This document shows positions 50,835 through 59,638 of a stretch of DNA of 59,695 nt, in pieces (within the stretch, counting starts at the first letter, position 1; every line of letters starts with the position of its first letter). This stretch comes from Pseudomonadota bacterium (GTDB lineage: Bacteria > Pseudomonadota > Gammaproteobacteria > Burkholderiales > Burkholderiaceae_B), in contig JAEWHK010000029.1 in assembly GCA_023387815.1 (NCBI GenBank), forward strand, positions 1-59,695, written 5' to 3'. The notes beneath the pieces are model-generated. The model searched no databases. It worked only from the letters and a program-made list of their open reading frames with translations, and was not told the DNA's origin. A program made the translations under genes and the position numbers.

Positions 50835-53108
50835 TCAATAACGGATTTCTGCACCGACAAAGTACGTGCGTCCTCTGGCGGTATTACTGTAACGATAGGT
50901 GTAGTCCTCTCCTGCCTGGGAAAGGGTTGAGTTCAATGAATTGAGCGCATCCACGTAATTGCGATTGGTTGCGTTCTGAATGCTGGCTTTAAGCAGCACA
51001 TTCTTATTGAGCTGATAGGTAGCGAACAGGTCAATCACAAGTGGAATTTTTGGCAGGTCCTGCAATTCATCCTGATCTTCCAGATTCTCTCCAATCGGAA
51101 GCATGCGTTTGGCCTTGCCGGTATATTTGAATGTGGTACCCAGCACCAGGGACTGATTCAGGAAACGTCCGCCAAGCGTCAGATTGGCATAGTGACGGGG
51201 AAGTTCGGTAACGCCCACGGTGCCAAATCCCACGCCGGTCTTGCCGGTGGCATCCACGGGCAGCGGTGTTTTCTGATAGCTGTACGACAGATCGGTAAAG
51301 AATCCGCCTGCGTCATAGTTCAGGTTGAGCTCCACACCACTGTGATGCACGGGTTTGACCGCGTTGGTGTAAATCTGCGCATGGAAGCCGCCATCAATAT
51401 CGTCATTGATATCGTTCGTCAGCCCTCCATGGCTCAGCAGGAAGAATGACTGGCTGTGAATATAGCGACTGTAATTGGTGCGATAGCCAAGCAGTTTGAT
51501 GCCAAGGTAATCATCTTCCTTGAAGACCCCTTGACGAGAGGTGTTGAATCCGAGCTGCCAGGTTTTGGCTTCTTCCGGTTTCAGGAAGGGATTCATGGAA
51601 CCGCCGCCTTCATTATTGAAGAAGACTTCCTGCGTATTGGGAATGCGCGTGTTGCGCGAGAAGCTGATGAACGGTTTGAACCAGTCGCTCAGGTCTGCTG
51701 AGAACATCGTTGAAAAGTTCAATGCCCGGCTGGTCAGTTTCATATGCGCAGCGTAGGACGGAAAGCATAAGGCACTGCTTTGCGCGTTGTCGCAGGCGGG
51801 TTTGAAGCCGCGGACTACGCCATGTGTATACGTCAGGTTGGTATCCAGAGAATAGATCCCCCGAGTCAGGGTAGTATCCAGATACACACTTGTGATGTCC
51901 TGTTTACCGGTGGGCGAAAACGCCGTGTATTGGTAATTGTCCAGGTCAATCGCCTTCGCCCGTTTCTCATACACATTGTGAAGATGACTTGCACCGTACT
52001 GCATGGTGACGCCGACATCGCCCAGATCAAAATAGCTGGTGTTGTACAGATTCAGATAGCTTGCATCATTCGTGGTTTGTGCATCGGTCAGCAGCCAGAT
52101 GCTGGCATCGTCATTGAAGTGTTGCTGACTGCGCGTTGAAGCCGCCACAAAGCCCAGATTGATCCACGGCGAAGACGGATCGAAGAAATAATTCAGGCTG
52201 TAGCTGTCGCGCCGGGTCTCGCGCCCGCCCACATTGTTTGTGTAGCCGGAGCCCGAAAGCAGAAACCGATTGGCCTCATTGGGACTGTATTCAATTTTGC
52301 CAAGCCAGGAGCGGGGCCGCTGATCCAGCCTTTTGGCAAAATCATTTTTGTTATATTCCTGCCCGTTGCCATCTTTATAGTTGGCATTCATGCGACTGCC
52401 GCTCATACCGGCGATCGCGCCAATGGAACCGCCGTTTTCAAAATTGCGTTTCGCGCCCAGTGTCAGCATGCCGCTACGGCCCATGCCATTGCTGGCAGTT
52501 GACAGTTTGGAGAGCGCGCCAAATGTATGCCCCTCCTGCACCACGTCATCAACGCCAATAGTACGCAGATTGGCTGATCCTGCAAGACCATTGACACCCG
52601 CTGCGCCTCGCGCATAGCCACGAGAAATATCAATACCCGCCAGAAAATTCTGGTCTATCATCGTGCCGAACTGGCTGCTGGGTCCATAACCGCCGCCGTC
52701 TTCGGCATGATAGCGGCTTGCGGAATTCGCAGAAGTACCGTAGAACGTTTGTGGGACACCATCGATCATGGTGTTGACACGCCCGAAGCCGCTAAGGCCT
52801 CGAATATTGATGTTGACGGTACCCTGCGTCGGGTCAATGTTGGAGTAGGTGCCCGGCTGGGCACGTACCACACTGTCCAGAGAGTCAAACTTTTTGTTGT
52901 CACCCAGCGTGCTGACAGCACCGGGAGTATTGAAGGCACGCCGCTGTGGCGGAGCGACCTGACCTGAAATCTGTACACTGTCCAGATCCAGGGCATCCGC
53001 CCCTCCCTGAGCGATGGCAGCGCCCAGAGGGGCGGCGGCACCCAGCCCCGCCATCACAAATGAAAGTATTTTCTTACTCATAATACGTTCGTGATAGTCG
53101 TAATTCAT
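50835..53108 (-). CDS. TonB-dependent receptor of the heme/hemoprotein acquisition locus
   Basis: 757-residue outer-membrane receptor. Signal peptide to about residue 33, short TonB box region (DLDSVQISGQ), plug (SVVRAQPGTYSNIDPTQGTVNINIRGL, RVNTMIDGVPQTFYG, GIDISRGYARGAAGVNGLAGSANLRTI), then a barrel ending in YFVGAEIRY. The plug resembles HpuB/TbpA/HphR-like hemoprotein receptors rather than siderophore receptors; no STN domain. The start ATG overlaps the S9 peptidase stop (ATGA), implying coupling; an in-frame ATG at 53081 gives a shorter leader. It is 18 bp upstream of the lipoprotein ATG, the classical receptor/lipoprotein pairing. Confidence 0.88.
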   Translation of the reverse strand: MNYDYHERIMSKKILSFVMAGLGAAAPLGAAIAQGGADALDLDSVQISGQVAPPQRRAFNTPGAVSTLGDNKKFDSLDSVVRAQPGTYSNIDPTQGTVNINIRGLSGFGRVNTMIDGVPQTFYGTSANSASRYHAEDGGGYGPSSQFGTMIDQNFLAGIDISRGYARGAAGVNGLAGSANLRTIGVDDVVQEGHTFGALSKLSTASNGMGRSGMLTLGAKRNFENGGSIGAIAGMSGSRMNANYKDGNGQEYNKNDFAKRLDQRPRSWLGKIEYSPNEANRFLLSGSGYTNNVGGRETRRDSYSLNYFFDPSSPWINLGFVAASTRSQQHFNDDASIWLLTDAQTTNDASYLNLYNTSYFDLGDVGVTMQYGASHLHNVYEKRAKAIDLDNYQYTAFSPTGKQDITSVYLDTTLTRGIYSLDTNLTYTHGVVRGFKPACDNAQSSALCFPSYAAHMKLTSRALNFSTMFSADLSDWFKPFISFSRNTRIPNTQEVFFNNEGGGSMNPFLKPEEAKTWQLGFNTSRQGVFKEDDYLGIKLLGYRTNYSRYIHSQSFFLLSHGGLTNDINDDIDGGFHAQIYTNAVKPVHHSGVELNLNYDAGGFFTDLSYSYQKTPLPVDATGKTGVGFGTVGVTELPRHYANLTLGGRFLNQSLVLGTTFKYTGKAKRMLPIGENLEDQDELQDLPKIPLVIDLFATYQLNKNVLLKASIQNATNRNYVDALNSLNSTLSQAGEDYTYRYSNTARGRTYFVGAEIRY

Positions 53109-55147
53109 TGACCTGATTTCTGCCGATCCTTGTCGCGGTTCAGCTGATCCTGTTTGAGGATATATCGGTAAGACAGCACGTTACGGCTGACCCTGCCGGC
53201 AGCGCCTGCGTGTCCAGCTGTCATCTCGGTAAACAGGAAGGCTTTGTCTTTATTGCAATTGACATCACCCAGTTTCTTCATGAACTTCAGGCTTTCCCAA
53301 TAAGGTGTTCTGGCATCGTTAAAGGCAGCAATGGTCAGCACGGGCGGATAGCACACTGCCTTCAGGGTCTGATAGGGACTGTAGGAATGGATGTAATCCA
53401 GGTCTTCCGCATTATTCGCGCGTCCCCATTCGGCGCGCTCCTGCTCACCGGTCAGCGTCGTTTCTTTGGTCATCGCACCGGCAACATCCAGAAACGGCAC
53501 ATGCAGCACCACGGCAGAGAACAGCTCGGGCTCTTGAATCATGCTTGCTGCAACCAGCAGTGCGCCGGCGCTTTCTCCCATGGCATAAGTCCGTCCCTGT
53601 GCATGGAAACGCTTCTGCAGATAGCGAGTCACATCAACAAAATCATTGATCCCGTTTTTCTTGTTCCGACCCCTGCCCTGTTCATGCCAGGCGGAGCCAA
53701 GCTCGCCGCCACCGCGAACGTGGGCAATCGCGTACACGAAGCCCCGGTCCAGCAGACTTTTATATGAAGTACCATAGACAGGCGCCAGGCTCACGCCATA
53801 AGCACCATAGCCGGTAATCAGCAAAGGTGCCTGCGCGGGTTTTCCGGAGAATTTTCGATAAACCAGCGTGACGGGCACTTTCACCCCATCGCGCGCCGGA
53901 ACAGAGAAGTGTTCGGTCTGATAGTCTTCGCGCTCTGTCGGCCAGGTATTGAGCCACTCCTGTCTGCCAAGATGATAGGCAATACGCGATTGGGGGACGG
54001 TGGGCGAGGTGTAGCCAAGCGCCAGTACGTCATCGTGGCTGCCCGCCCGCATCCAGACCATGTAATTGTGGTCAGGGAAAGGAATAGTTCTGACTTTGTC
54101 GGGTGATGACTTGCGCCAGTAACGAATTGCGGAAAGACCGTTGTCCCGCTCTTTCACGACAACCCAGTCACGCAGGACCAGAAAACTTTCAAATTCGCTT
54201 TTGTCTGCAGGTGTATGGATTTTCTTCCACGGACCTGTTGCCTCTTTCGAAAAATACAGAGCGTAGCGTCCATCCTGATTGGATCGCAGATAAAAACCAT
54301 CATCGGCATGATCAAGCAGATTGTCAGCACTCGCCTGCAGGCCTTGCGGTGTAAAGACCGTTGCTGCCGCTTTACTCGGATCCAGCAGTCTTTGCTCAGT
54401 GCCATTTGCATTCGTCACGTTCAGGATCAGATAGTCACCCGAAGACGACGCTTCTATCGCCAGTTCTTCTGCCTGTTTTGTGCCGTCAAAAACAAGCTCG
54501 TCGCTCGTTGCGCTGCCTGCGCCAACATCCGCAAGCGTATACTTTTTCAGTTGTGATGTTGGGTGATTCTTATCACCCGTCACATAGTAGATCCGCTGAG
54601 AATCAGGTGACCAGACAGGATCACCAACCACCTGCGCAGCGGGCTTGTCCGTCTCGCGCGCGGCGGCAATATCCCATACTGTCATCTCGCTGGTTTCCGC
54701 GCCAGTGCGATCCTCAAGCAGCAATGCATAGCGATTGTCTGGGCTGATAACGGGCGTGCGCATTTGATAGAAGCCCGTCGCATTCGCCTGGGCACGTGCC
54801 GCGGCGTCAATAACGGTGACCCAGTTGCTGCTTGTGGTATCAAAACGTTCCAGCTTCAGAAATTTCCCTGAAGAGACCTGACGATATTTGACGCCACCCA
54901 CCAGCCAGTCTTTTTCACGATCCGCTTTTTTATAACGTGTACCGATCTCTGATTCAAGCGTCTTGCCCAGCTCCTGCTCGCCGGCGAGATAATCTTCAAC
55001 ACGTCGATTCTCGTCTTCCAGAACCCGTGTAATTTCTTCTCGATGGCCCGACAGGTCAGAGAGCCATGCGTATTCGTCTGTCTGTGTTTTGTTCATAGCA
55101 AACCCTGCAGATGCATAAAGCATCATCACAAATGCAATTTTGCGCAC
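53105..55147 (-). CDS. Exported S9A oligopeptidase (prolyl oligopeptidase / oligopeptidase B family)
   Basis: 680 residues. Signal peptide (KIAFVMMLYASAGFA) directs it to the periplasm. The beta-propeller spans about 60-410; the catalytic alpha/beta hydrolase domain starts near 425 with VSLAPVYGTSY, HVRGGGELGSAWHEQGR and the nucleophile Ser in AMGESAGALLVA (a GESAG form instead of the usual GGSxGG). Asp is in AFNDARTPYWE and His in TAGHAG. It probably cuts peptides up to about 30 residues. Its place between chaN and the receptor suggests a role in processing bound host protein or peptide; that is inference. Confidence 0.9.
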   Translation of the reverse strand: MRKIAFVMMLYASAGFAMNKTQTDEYAWLSDLSGHREEITRVLEDENRRVEDYLAGEQELGKTLESEIGTRYKKADREKDWLVGGVKYRQVSSGKFLKLERFDTTSSNWVTVIDAAARAQANATGFYQMRTPVISPDNRYALLLEDRTGAETSEMTVWDIAAARETDKPAAQVVGDPVWSPDSQRIYYVTGDKNHPTSQLKKYTLADVGAGSATSDELVFDGTKQAEELAIEASSSGDYLILNVTNANGTEQRLLDPSKAAATVFTPQGLQASADNLLDHADDGFYLRSNQDGRYALYFSKEATGPWKKIHTPADKSEFESFLVLRDWVVVKERDNGLSAIRYWRKSSPDKVRTIPFPDHNYMVWMRAGSHDDVLALGYTSPTVPQSRIAYHLGRQEWLNTWPTEREDYQTEHFSVPARDGVKVPVTLVYRKFSGKPAQAPLLITGYGAYGVSLAPVYGTSYKSLLDRGFVYAIAHVRGGGELGSAWHEQGRGRNKKNGINDFVDVTRYLQKRFHAQGRTYAMGESAGALLVAASMIQEPELFSAVVLHVPFLDVAGAMTKETTLTGEQERAEWGRANNAEDLDYIHSYSPYQTLKAVCYPPVLTIAAFNDARTPYWESLKFMKKLGDVNCNKDKAFLFTEMTAGHAGAAGRVSRNVLSYRYILKQDQLNRDKDRQKSGQ

Positions 55148-55153
55148 AATGTA

Positions 55154-56107
55154 TTACCGAATAATCAAAAAATAATCCGCGCTTGCGGTATTGGCCTCTT
55201 GAGGTGAACGTAGCAGCATCACCGAGGCGACATGATGCTGACCATAATCCTTGAGGTGCAGGGGCACGCCGATCGTGCCATCTACATGTACGTTGCCGGC
55301 CAGAAGAACGGCGGGTTTGGCGTTCTTCACCAGGGTCTCTGCCATGCGCCGGTCGCGAAACTGCTGTGCCGTTACCATGGCATCCAGTTGCGCGTCAGAA
55401 CTCACATGATGGCTGCGGACCAGATCGGCGATCCTGCGGCGCACTTGCGGCTGTACGGAGACATTTCCCCGTAGCGGCTGGGCGCCCCGGGCAATGACAG
55501 CAAGTTCGTCGTCATTCAGATTGGCGCCATAAATGGGAATGTGCTTGCGCAATAGCCAGGTAATCAGCGGCGCGTACTGCTGCCACGCCCATTTCTCTGG
55601 CCAGTGCAGCGCATCTTTGATGTCGGATGAAGAGACGGCGGAGGATTGCGACAGCTGTGTCTGAATGTTCAACTGTGCCTGATGGAACGCCTGTTGCGAT
55701 GACGATGGGAGCATTTCAAGCACCACGCTGCCGATCTGTCTGCGCTGATGTAGGGCCTGCAGAAGCGCAAGCTGTGCCTGATGATGGCGGCCCTCGTCAT
55801 GCTTCTCTCCGAGCAGAATGACATCGGCGTTCGCAAGTTCGCCCACCAGTTCGTCAAATGAGAGCGGCGTAAGTGAACCGGGCTGTGACGGATTTACGCG
55901 ATAGATCGCAGAGAGGGAAGGTGCCTGCGAGGCAGGAAATTGCGCTTGAGACGCGCCGACGCCCGGCTGCTTTGTGGAAGCGTCTTGCTGCGTTGTAGTG
56001 GTGACTTGTGGCTTGAGGACCTCGGTCTGACTGCAGCCTGTGAGGCTGGCGCACAGCAACAGGCTGGCGAAGAAAACCGATAATGCTTTGGGGTGAAGCC
56101 ACAACAT
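55154..56107 (-). CDS. ChaN-family hemin-binding-type lipoprotein
   Basis: 317 residues. Signal peptide with lipobox LTGC, then a Gln/Thr/Ser-rich linker and the ChaN (DUF399) domain: LANADVILLGEKHDEGRHHQAQLALLQAL, GSVVLEMLPSS, and HVDGTIGVPLHLKDYGQHHV. The Glu-Lys-His and late His motifs are typical of this family, whose Campylobacter member ChaN binds paired hemes. First gene behind the Fur-box-like palindrome, six bases ahead of the peptidase gene. It likely receives or buffers heme in the periplasm or at the outer membrane. Confidence 0.88.
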   Translation of the reverse strand: MLWLHPKALSVFFASLLLCASLTGCSQTEVLKPQVTTTTQQDASTKQPGVGASQAQFPASQAPSLSAIYRVNPSQPGSLTPLSFDELVGELANADVILLGEKHDEGRHHQAQLALLQALHQRRQIGSVVLEMLPSSSQQAFHQAQLNIQTQLSQSSAVSSSDIKDALHWPEKWAWQQYAPLITWLLRKHIPIYGANLNDDELAVIARGAQPLRGNVSVQPQVRRRIADLVRSHHVSSDAQLDAMVTAQQFRDRRMAETLVKNAKPAVLLAGNVHVDGTIGVPLHLKDYGQHHVASVMLLRSPQEANTASADYFLIIR

Positions 56108-56167
56108 GGTGAAACAGCAGACTGGCGGACTGTTGCAGATACCGCGAATCTGTCGAGCAATAGACCT

Positions 56168-56193
56168 AAATGAGAATAGATATCAATTCTAAT
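56168..56193. promoter_or_regulatory. Fur-box-like palindrome upstream of the iron/heme locus
   Basis: AGAATAGATATCAATTCT at 56173-56190 is an 18-bp near-perfect palindrome centred on GATATC, in the wider context AATGAGAATAGATATCAATT typical of Fur targets. It lies 66 bp upstream of chaN and should repress the whole locus when iron is plentiful. Confidence 0.75.
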
Positions 56194-56290
56194 ATTGGGC
56201 AGATGTTTTATCAATTGTCCATTGCAAGGGGGGCAACATGTTTGACAGAGTTTTGCAATGTTGGACGGCCGCAGCGGACCACCACTACGT

Positions 56291-57046
56291 TCAAAGCATC
56301 AGCCAGATCAGCAACAGCGGCCCGCCGTTGAACATCATATGCATCAACATGGAAGTGGCAATGCCGGAGCGAACGCGCATCCAGGCCAGTACAAGTCCGG
56401 TCATCCATTGCGGAAGCACCATCACTGGCAGCAGCCACCAGGCCGCATTGTTCAGTTTGAAGTTATTCAGATGGACGAAGGCGAAGGCCAGGACCGACAG
56501 ATGAAAGACCCAGGGAAACCACTGGGCGTAAAGCCTGCGGATACGCCACGGCAAGGCTTCTTCATTGCTGGTGAATCCGCGCGCATGCATGATGGACAGC
56601 AGCGCAAGTATCAGCACAAAGGCTGCGCCACTGAGCAGGGACGGTCCGGAAAAGACCACCATCATCATGACCGGCAATACCCACAGCAATGCGCGCGGAT
56701 AGCGCAGGCTGTAACGGAACATCATCTCTTCGGCCAGGGGTGCCCACAATACAGCCATCAGCCAGGGAATATGGTCTGGGTCGATTCTGTGCTGGGCGCC
56801 GCTGCTTTCGGCCGCGCTCAGGGCCAGTGGAGCCAATACGAAAAGGTTCACTACCCACAGCATGCCAACCCACGCCAGCATGCGTGTGAATCTGACATTG
56901 GGATACCAGTCGCGCAGCCATCCCGAACCACCGCCGCGCTGGGCGACCCGGGGCGTGAACCGCGGCCGGCGTACGAATCGCAGGAACTCGCCGATGTCGG
57001 ATCGCAGGGTCGGCGATGGCGCTGGCGATGTGCTGCGCGCTGTCAT
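56291..57046 (-). CDS. CPBP-family intramembrane metalloprotease
   Basis: 251 residues, several transmembrane helices. Abi/CPBP motifs are APLAEEMMFRYSLRY (Glu-Glu-x3-Arg), FAFVHLNNF (His) and MLMHMMFNGGP (His, Asn). Homologues include Rce1-like CAAX proteases and bacteriocin-immunity proteins. The ATG overlaps the pth stop (ATGA), so it is coupled to pth. The N-terminal ~50 residues are basic and cytoplasmic. Substrate unknown. Confidence 0.88.
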   Translation of the reverse strand: MTARSTSPAPSPTLRSDIGEFLRFVRRPRFTPRVAQRGGGSGWLRDWYPNVRFTRMLAWVGMLWVVNLFVLAPLALSAAESSGAQHRIDPDHIPWLMAVLWAPLAEEMMFRYSLRYPRALLWVLPVMMMVVFSGPSLLSGAAFVLILALLSIMHARGFTSNEEALPWRIRRLYAQWFPWVFHLSVLAFAFVHLNNFKLNNAAWWLLPVMVLPQWMTGLVLAWMRVRSGIATSMLMHMMFNGGPLLLIWLML

Positions 57047-57648
57047 GGTGCAGCTACCCGCGCGGCAGCCAGCTGACGCGATGCTGCCGCAAAATCGCCT
57101 TCCAGCAATGGCTTGAGTATCTGCCGCGCGCTGTTGATTTCATTGTCGATCAGCGGCATATCCTCGCGTGAAGGCATGGACAGGACATAGTCTGCCACAC
57201 CCTGAGCCAGGCCACGTCCACGAGGGTGACCGATGCCCAGGCGCAGTCGCCAGTAATCCGGTGTGCCCAGGGCGGCCTGAATATCGCGCAGGCCGTTATG
57301 CCCGGCGTGTCCGCCTCCTTTTTTCAGTTTGACATCGCCCGGCTGCAGATCCAGTTCGTCGTGCAGCACCAGAACCTCCTGTGGTTCAATTTTGAAGAAG
57401 CGGGCAACTGCCCCGACAGACTGGCCCGAGCGATTCATGTATGTGGCGGGCTTGAGCAGATAGACGGCGGCCCCATCAAAACGGGCGCGCGCCAGGTGCC
57501 CGAAAAAACCGGACTCCAGCGTGAACTGTGTTTTCAGATCATCGGCGTAATGATCAGCCAGCCAGAACCCGGCATTGTGCCGGGTGGCTTCATATTGCTG
57601 GCCCGGATTTCCCAGACCGACGATCAGACGGATAGGCAATGAGGCCAT
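57043..57648 (-). CDS. pth: Peptidyl-tRNA hydrolase
   Basis: 201-residue Pth1 that recycles peptidyl-tRNA from stalled ribosomes. IRLIVGLGNPGQQYEATRHNAGF gives the catalytic His and Asn, with LLKPATYMNRSGQSV, LHDELDLQPGDVKLKKGGGHAGHNGL and RLRLGIGHP downstream. Standard prs-rplY-pth order; rplY lies 175 bp upstream with a terminator in between. Confidence 0.97.
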   Translation of the reverse strand: MASLPIRLIVGLGNPGQQYEATRHNAGFWLADHYADDLKTQFTLESGFFGHLARARFDGAAVYLLKPATYMNRSGQSVGAVARFFKIEPQEVLVLHDELDLQPGDVKLKKGGGHAGHNGLRDIQAALGTPDYWRLRLGIGHPRGRGLAQGVADYVLSMPSREDMPLIDNEINSARQILKPLLEGDFAAASRQLAAARVAAP

Positions 57649-57714
57649 GAAGAGATTTCCCTGCTAATGACAAGCAACATGCGCAAAACAAGACAAGAGT
57701 CAAAAAAGACTGGC

Positions 57715-57749
57715 AAAACAAACCCCCGAAATGCATGGCATTGCGGGGG
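57715..57749 (-). terminator. Rho-independent terminator after rplY
   Basis: On the minus strand CCCCCG-C-AATGC-CAT-GCATT-T-CGGGGG forms an 11-pair stem with one internal mismatch, followed by TTTGTTTT. It lies about 75 bp past the rplY stop. Confidence 0.88.
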
Positions 57750-57823
57750 CGTATTCAAATACATCATGGCCGGATATCCCGGCCTGCACTACCCCGCCTT
57801 CGGCAAGGTAACACATTCAAGGC

Positions 57824-58489
57824 TTACTTGGCGTCGTCTTCGGCTGGTTTGTCAGATTTCTCTGCATCGCCAGCGTCTTCGCCTTCTGCCGTATCTTCAG
57901 CTTCAGCAGCTTCGTCTTCTTCAACGCTGTCTGTTACAACAGATGCGGTTGCCAGAACGGGGCTGTCTTCGCCTGTTGTCAGGAACTCTACGCCAGCAGG
58001 TGGTGTAATGTCTGACAGGTGCAGTACGTCGTTTACTTCCATTTTGCTCAGATCAACTTCGATGAACTGAGGCAGATCTTTAGGCAGGCAGGTTACCTCG
58101 ATGTCGTTCAGAACGTGCGAAATGGTTGCATTTTGCAGTTTGACGGCAGGAGATTCGTCACCGTTGATAAAGTGGAAAGGAATACGTGTCGTGAGCGCTT
58201 CGTTGGCGTTAACACGTTGAAAATCCACGTGCAGTACTTGCGGTTTGTAGGCATGCCATTGAACAGCACGCAACAGAACGTTCTGTTTTTTGCCGTCCAG
58301 GATCATGTCCAGAACAGAAGTGTGGAACGGTTCTTTACGCAGTGCGTGGAAAATTTCATTGTGGTCCAGCTCGACGCTTTGCGCTTCGCCTTTCCCACCG
58401 TAAACAATGGCCGGTACACGGCCGGCGCGACGCAGGCGGCGGCTCGCACTCGATCCCTGAACGCTACGCTTGGTGGCTTCAAATTTCAT
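57824..58489 (-). CDS. rplY: 50S ribosomal protein L25/general stress protein Ctc
   Basis: 221-residue long-form L25 with an N-terminal 5S-rRNA-binding domain (ATKRSVQGSSASRRLRRAGRVPAIVYGG) and a TL5 C-terminal domain (PFHFINGDESPAVKLQNATISHVLNDIEVTCLP). The last ~40 residues are Glu/Asp/Ala-rich. Cotranscribed with prs, 103 bp downstream of it. Confidence 0.96.
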   Translation of the reverse strand: MKFEATKRSVQGSSASRRLRRAGRVPAIVYGGKGEAQSVELDHNEIFHALRKEPFHTSVLDMILDGKKQNVLLRAVQWHAYKPQVLHVDFQRVNANEALTTRIPFHFINGDESPAVKLQNATISHVLNDIEVTCLPKDLPQFIEVDLSKMEVNDVLHLSDITPPAGVEFLTTGEDSPVLATASVVTDSVEEDEAAEAEDTAEGEDAGDAEKSDKPAEDDAK

Positions 58490-58561
58490 GGAAAACTCCA
58501 GATTAACAATACCGTTTCCGGTATTTCAAAAAGGCTGAGCCGGCTGGCTCAACCACCCGAC

Positions 58562-58583
58562 CCGTTGCCGCGACCAGCAACGG
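58562..58583 (-). other. Stem-loop between prs and rplY
   Basis: CCGTTGC (58562-58568) and GCAACGG (58577-58583) form a seven-pair stem with an eight-base loop, nine bases after the prs stop. No T-run follows; it may act as a processing or attenuation structure. Confidence 0.45.
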
Positions 58584-58592
58584 ATCAAATGC

Positions 58593-59543
58593 TTATTCTA
58601 CAAACAGCGAGCTGACCGATTCTGCATGCGAAATGCGCAGAATGGTTTCGCCCAGTAATGAAGCGGTGGACAGCTGACGGATACGTGAGCACGCGGCCGC
58701 TTCTTCTGACAATGGAATGGTGTCGGTCACAACCAGCTCGTCCAGCTCGGATTCGGCAATGCGGCCTACGGCGCCGCCAGACAGCACGGCGTGCGTACAA
58801 TAGGCATACACGGCGCCGGCGCCACGCTCTTTCAGCGCAGAGGCGGCCTTGCACAGTGTACCGGCGGTATCCACCATATCATCCATAATGATGCAGGTAC
58901 GGCCGTCGACTTCACCAATAATGTTCATGACTTCGGACACATTGGCGCGCGGACGGCGTTTGTCGATGATGGCCAGATCGGCTTCCAGCTGCTTGGCCAG
59001 CGCGCGGGCACGAACCACACCACCAATGTCGGGAGACACCACAACCAGATCCTTGAAGTTGCGCTGACCAATATCGGACAGCAGCACAGGACCGGCGTAA
59101 ATATTGTCTACCGGAATATCAAAAAAGCCCTGAATCTGGTCTGCATGCAGATCCATGGTAAGCAGGCGGTCAACACCCACGCTCTGCAACATGTTGGCGA
59201 CCACTTTTGCGGTAATGGCCACGCGGGCAGAACGCGGACGGCGATCCTGGCGGGCATAGCCAAAATACGGAATGGCAGCAGTAATGCGTCCTGCAGAAGC
59301 ACGGCGCAGCGCATCGACCATTGTCATGATTTCCATGAGATTGTCGTTGGTCGGCGCACAGGTGGGTTGCAGCACGAATACATCGCGACCACGCACGTTT
59401 TCCAGGATTTCCACCATGACTTCACCGTCTGAGAACCGGCCTACGGTCATTTTTCCCAGCGACATGTCCAGATGATTAACGACGTCTACGGCCAGCCGAG
59501 GATTGGCTGTGCCGGTGAAAATCATGAAATTATTGTTGGTCAT
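58593..59543 (-). CDS. prs: Ribose-phosphate pyrophosphokinase
   Basis: 316-residue PRPP synthetase, normal length. NFMIFTGTANPRLAVDV at the start, the PRPP-binding loop VVSPDIGGVVRARALAKQL, the flexible loop region PYFGYARQDRRPRSA, and the pyrophosphate motif CIIMDDMVDTAGTLCKAA. Supplies PRPP for nucleotide, NAD, histidine and tryptophan synthesis. Follows tRNA-Gln, as usual in beta-proteobacteria. Confidence 0.98.
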   Translation of the reverse strand: MTNNNFMIFTGTANPRLAVDVVNHLDMSLGKMTVGRFSDGEVMVEILENVRGRDVFVLQPTCAPTNDNLMEIMTMVDALRRASAGRITAAIPYFGYARQDRRPRSARVAITAKVVANMLQSVGVDRLLTMDLHADQIQGFFDIPVDNIYAGPVLLSDIGQRNFKDLVVVSPDIGGVVRARALAKQLEADLAIIDKRRPRANVSEVMNIIGEVDGRTCIIMDDMVDTAGTLCKAASALKERGAGAVYAYCTHAVLSGGAVGRIAESELDELVVTDTIPLSEEAAACSRIRQLSTASLLGETILRISHAESVSSLFVE

Positions 59544-59568
59544 GATGACTGGAATCGGTGAAGTGAAT

Positions 59569-59618
59569 AAAAAACCGTGATAAGCACATACCGGTTTATA
59601 GCGGCTTATTCACGGTTT
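59569..59618 (-). terminator. Terminator-like hairpin between tRNA-Gln and prs
   Basis: On the minus strand AAACCGTGAATAAGC pairs with GCTTATCACGGTT (one bulged base) over an 18-base loop and is followed by TTTTTT (59574-59569). It lies 26 bp upstream of the prs ATG, so prs must depend on read-through or a promoter within or before the hairpin. Confidence 0.75.
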
Positions 59619-59638
59619 CCGCACATGCAGTACGAATT

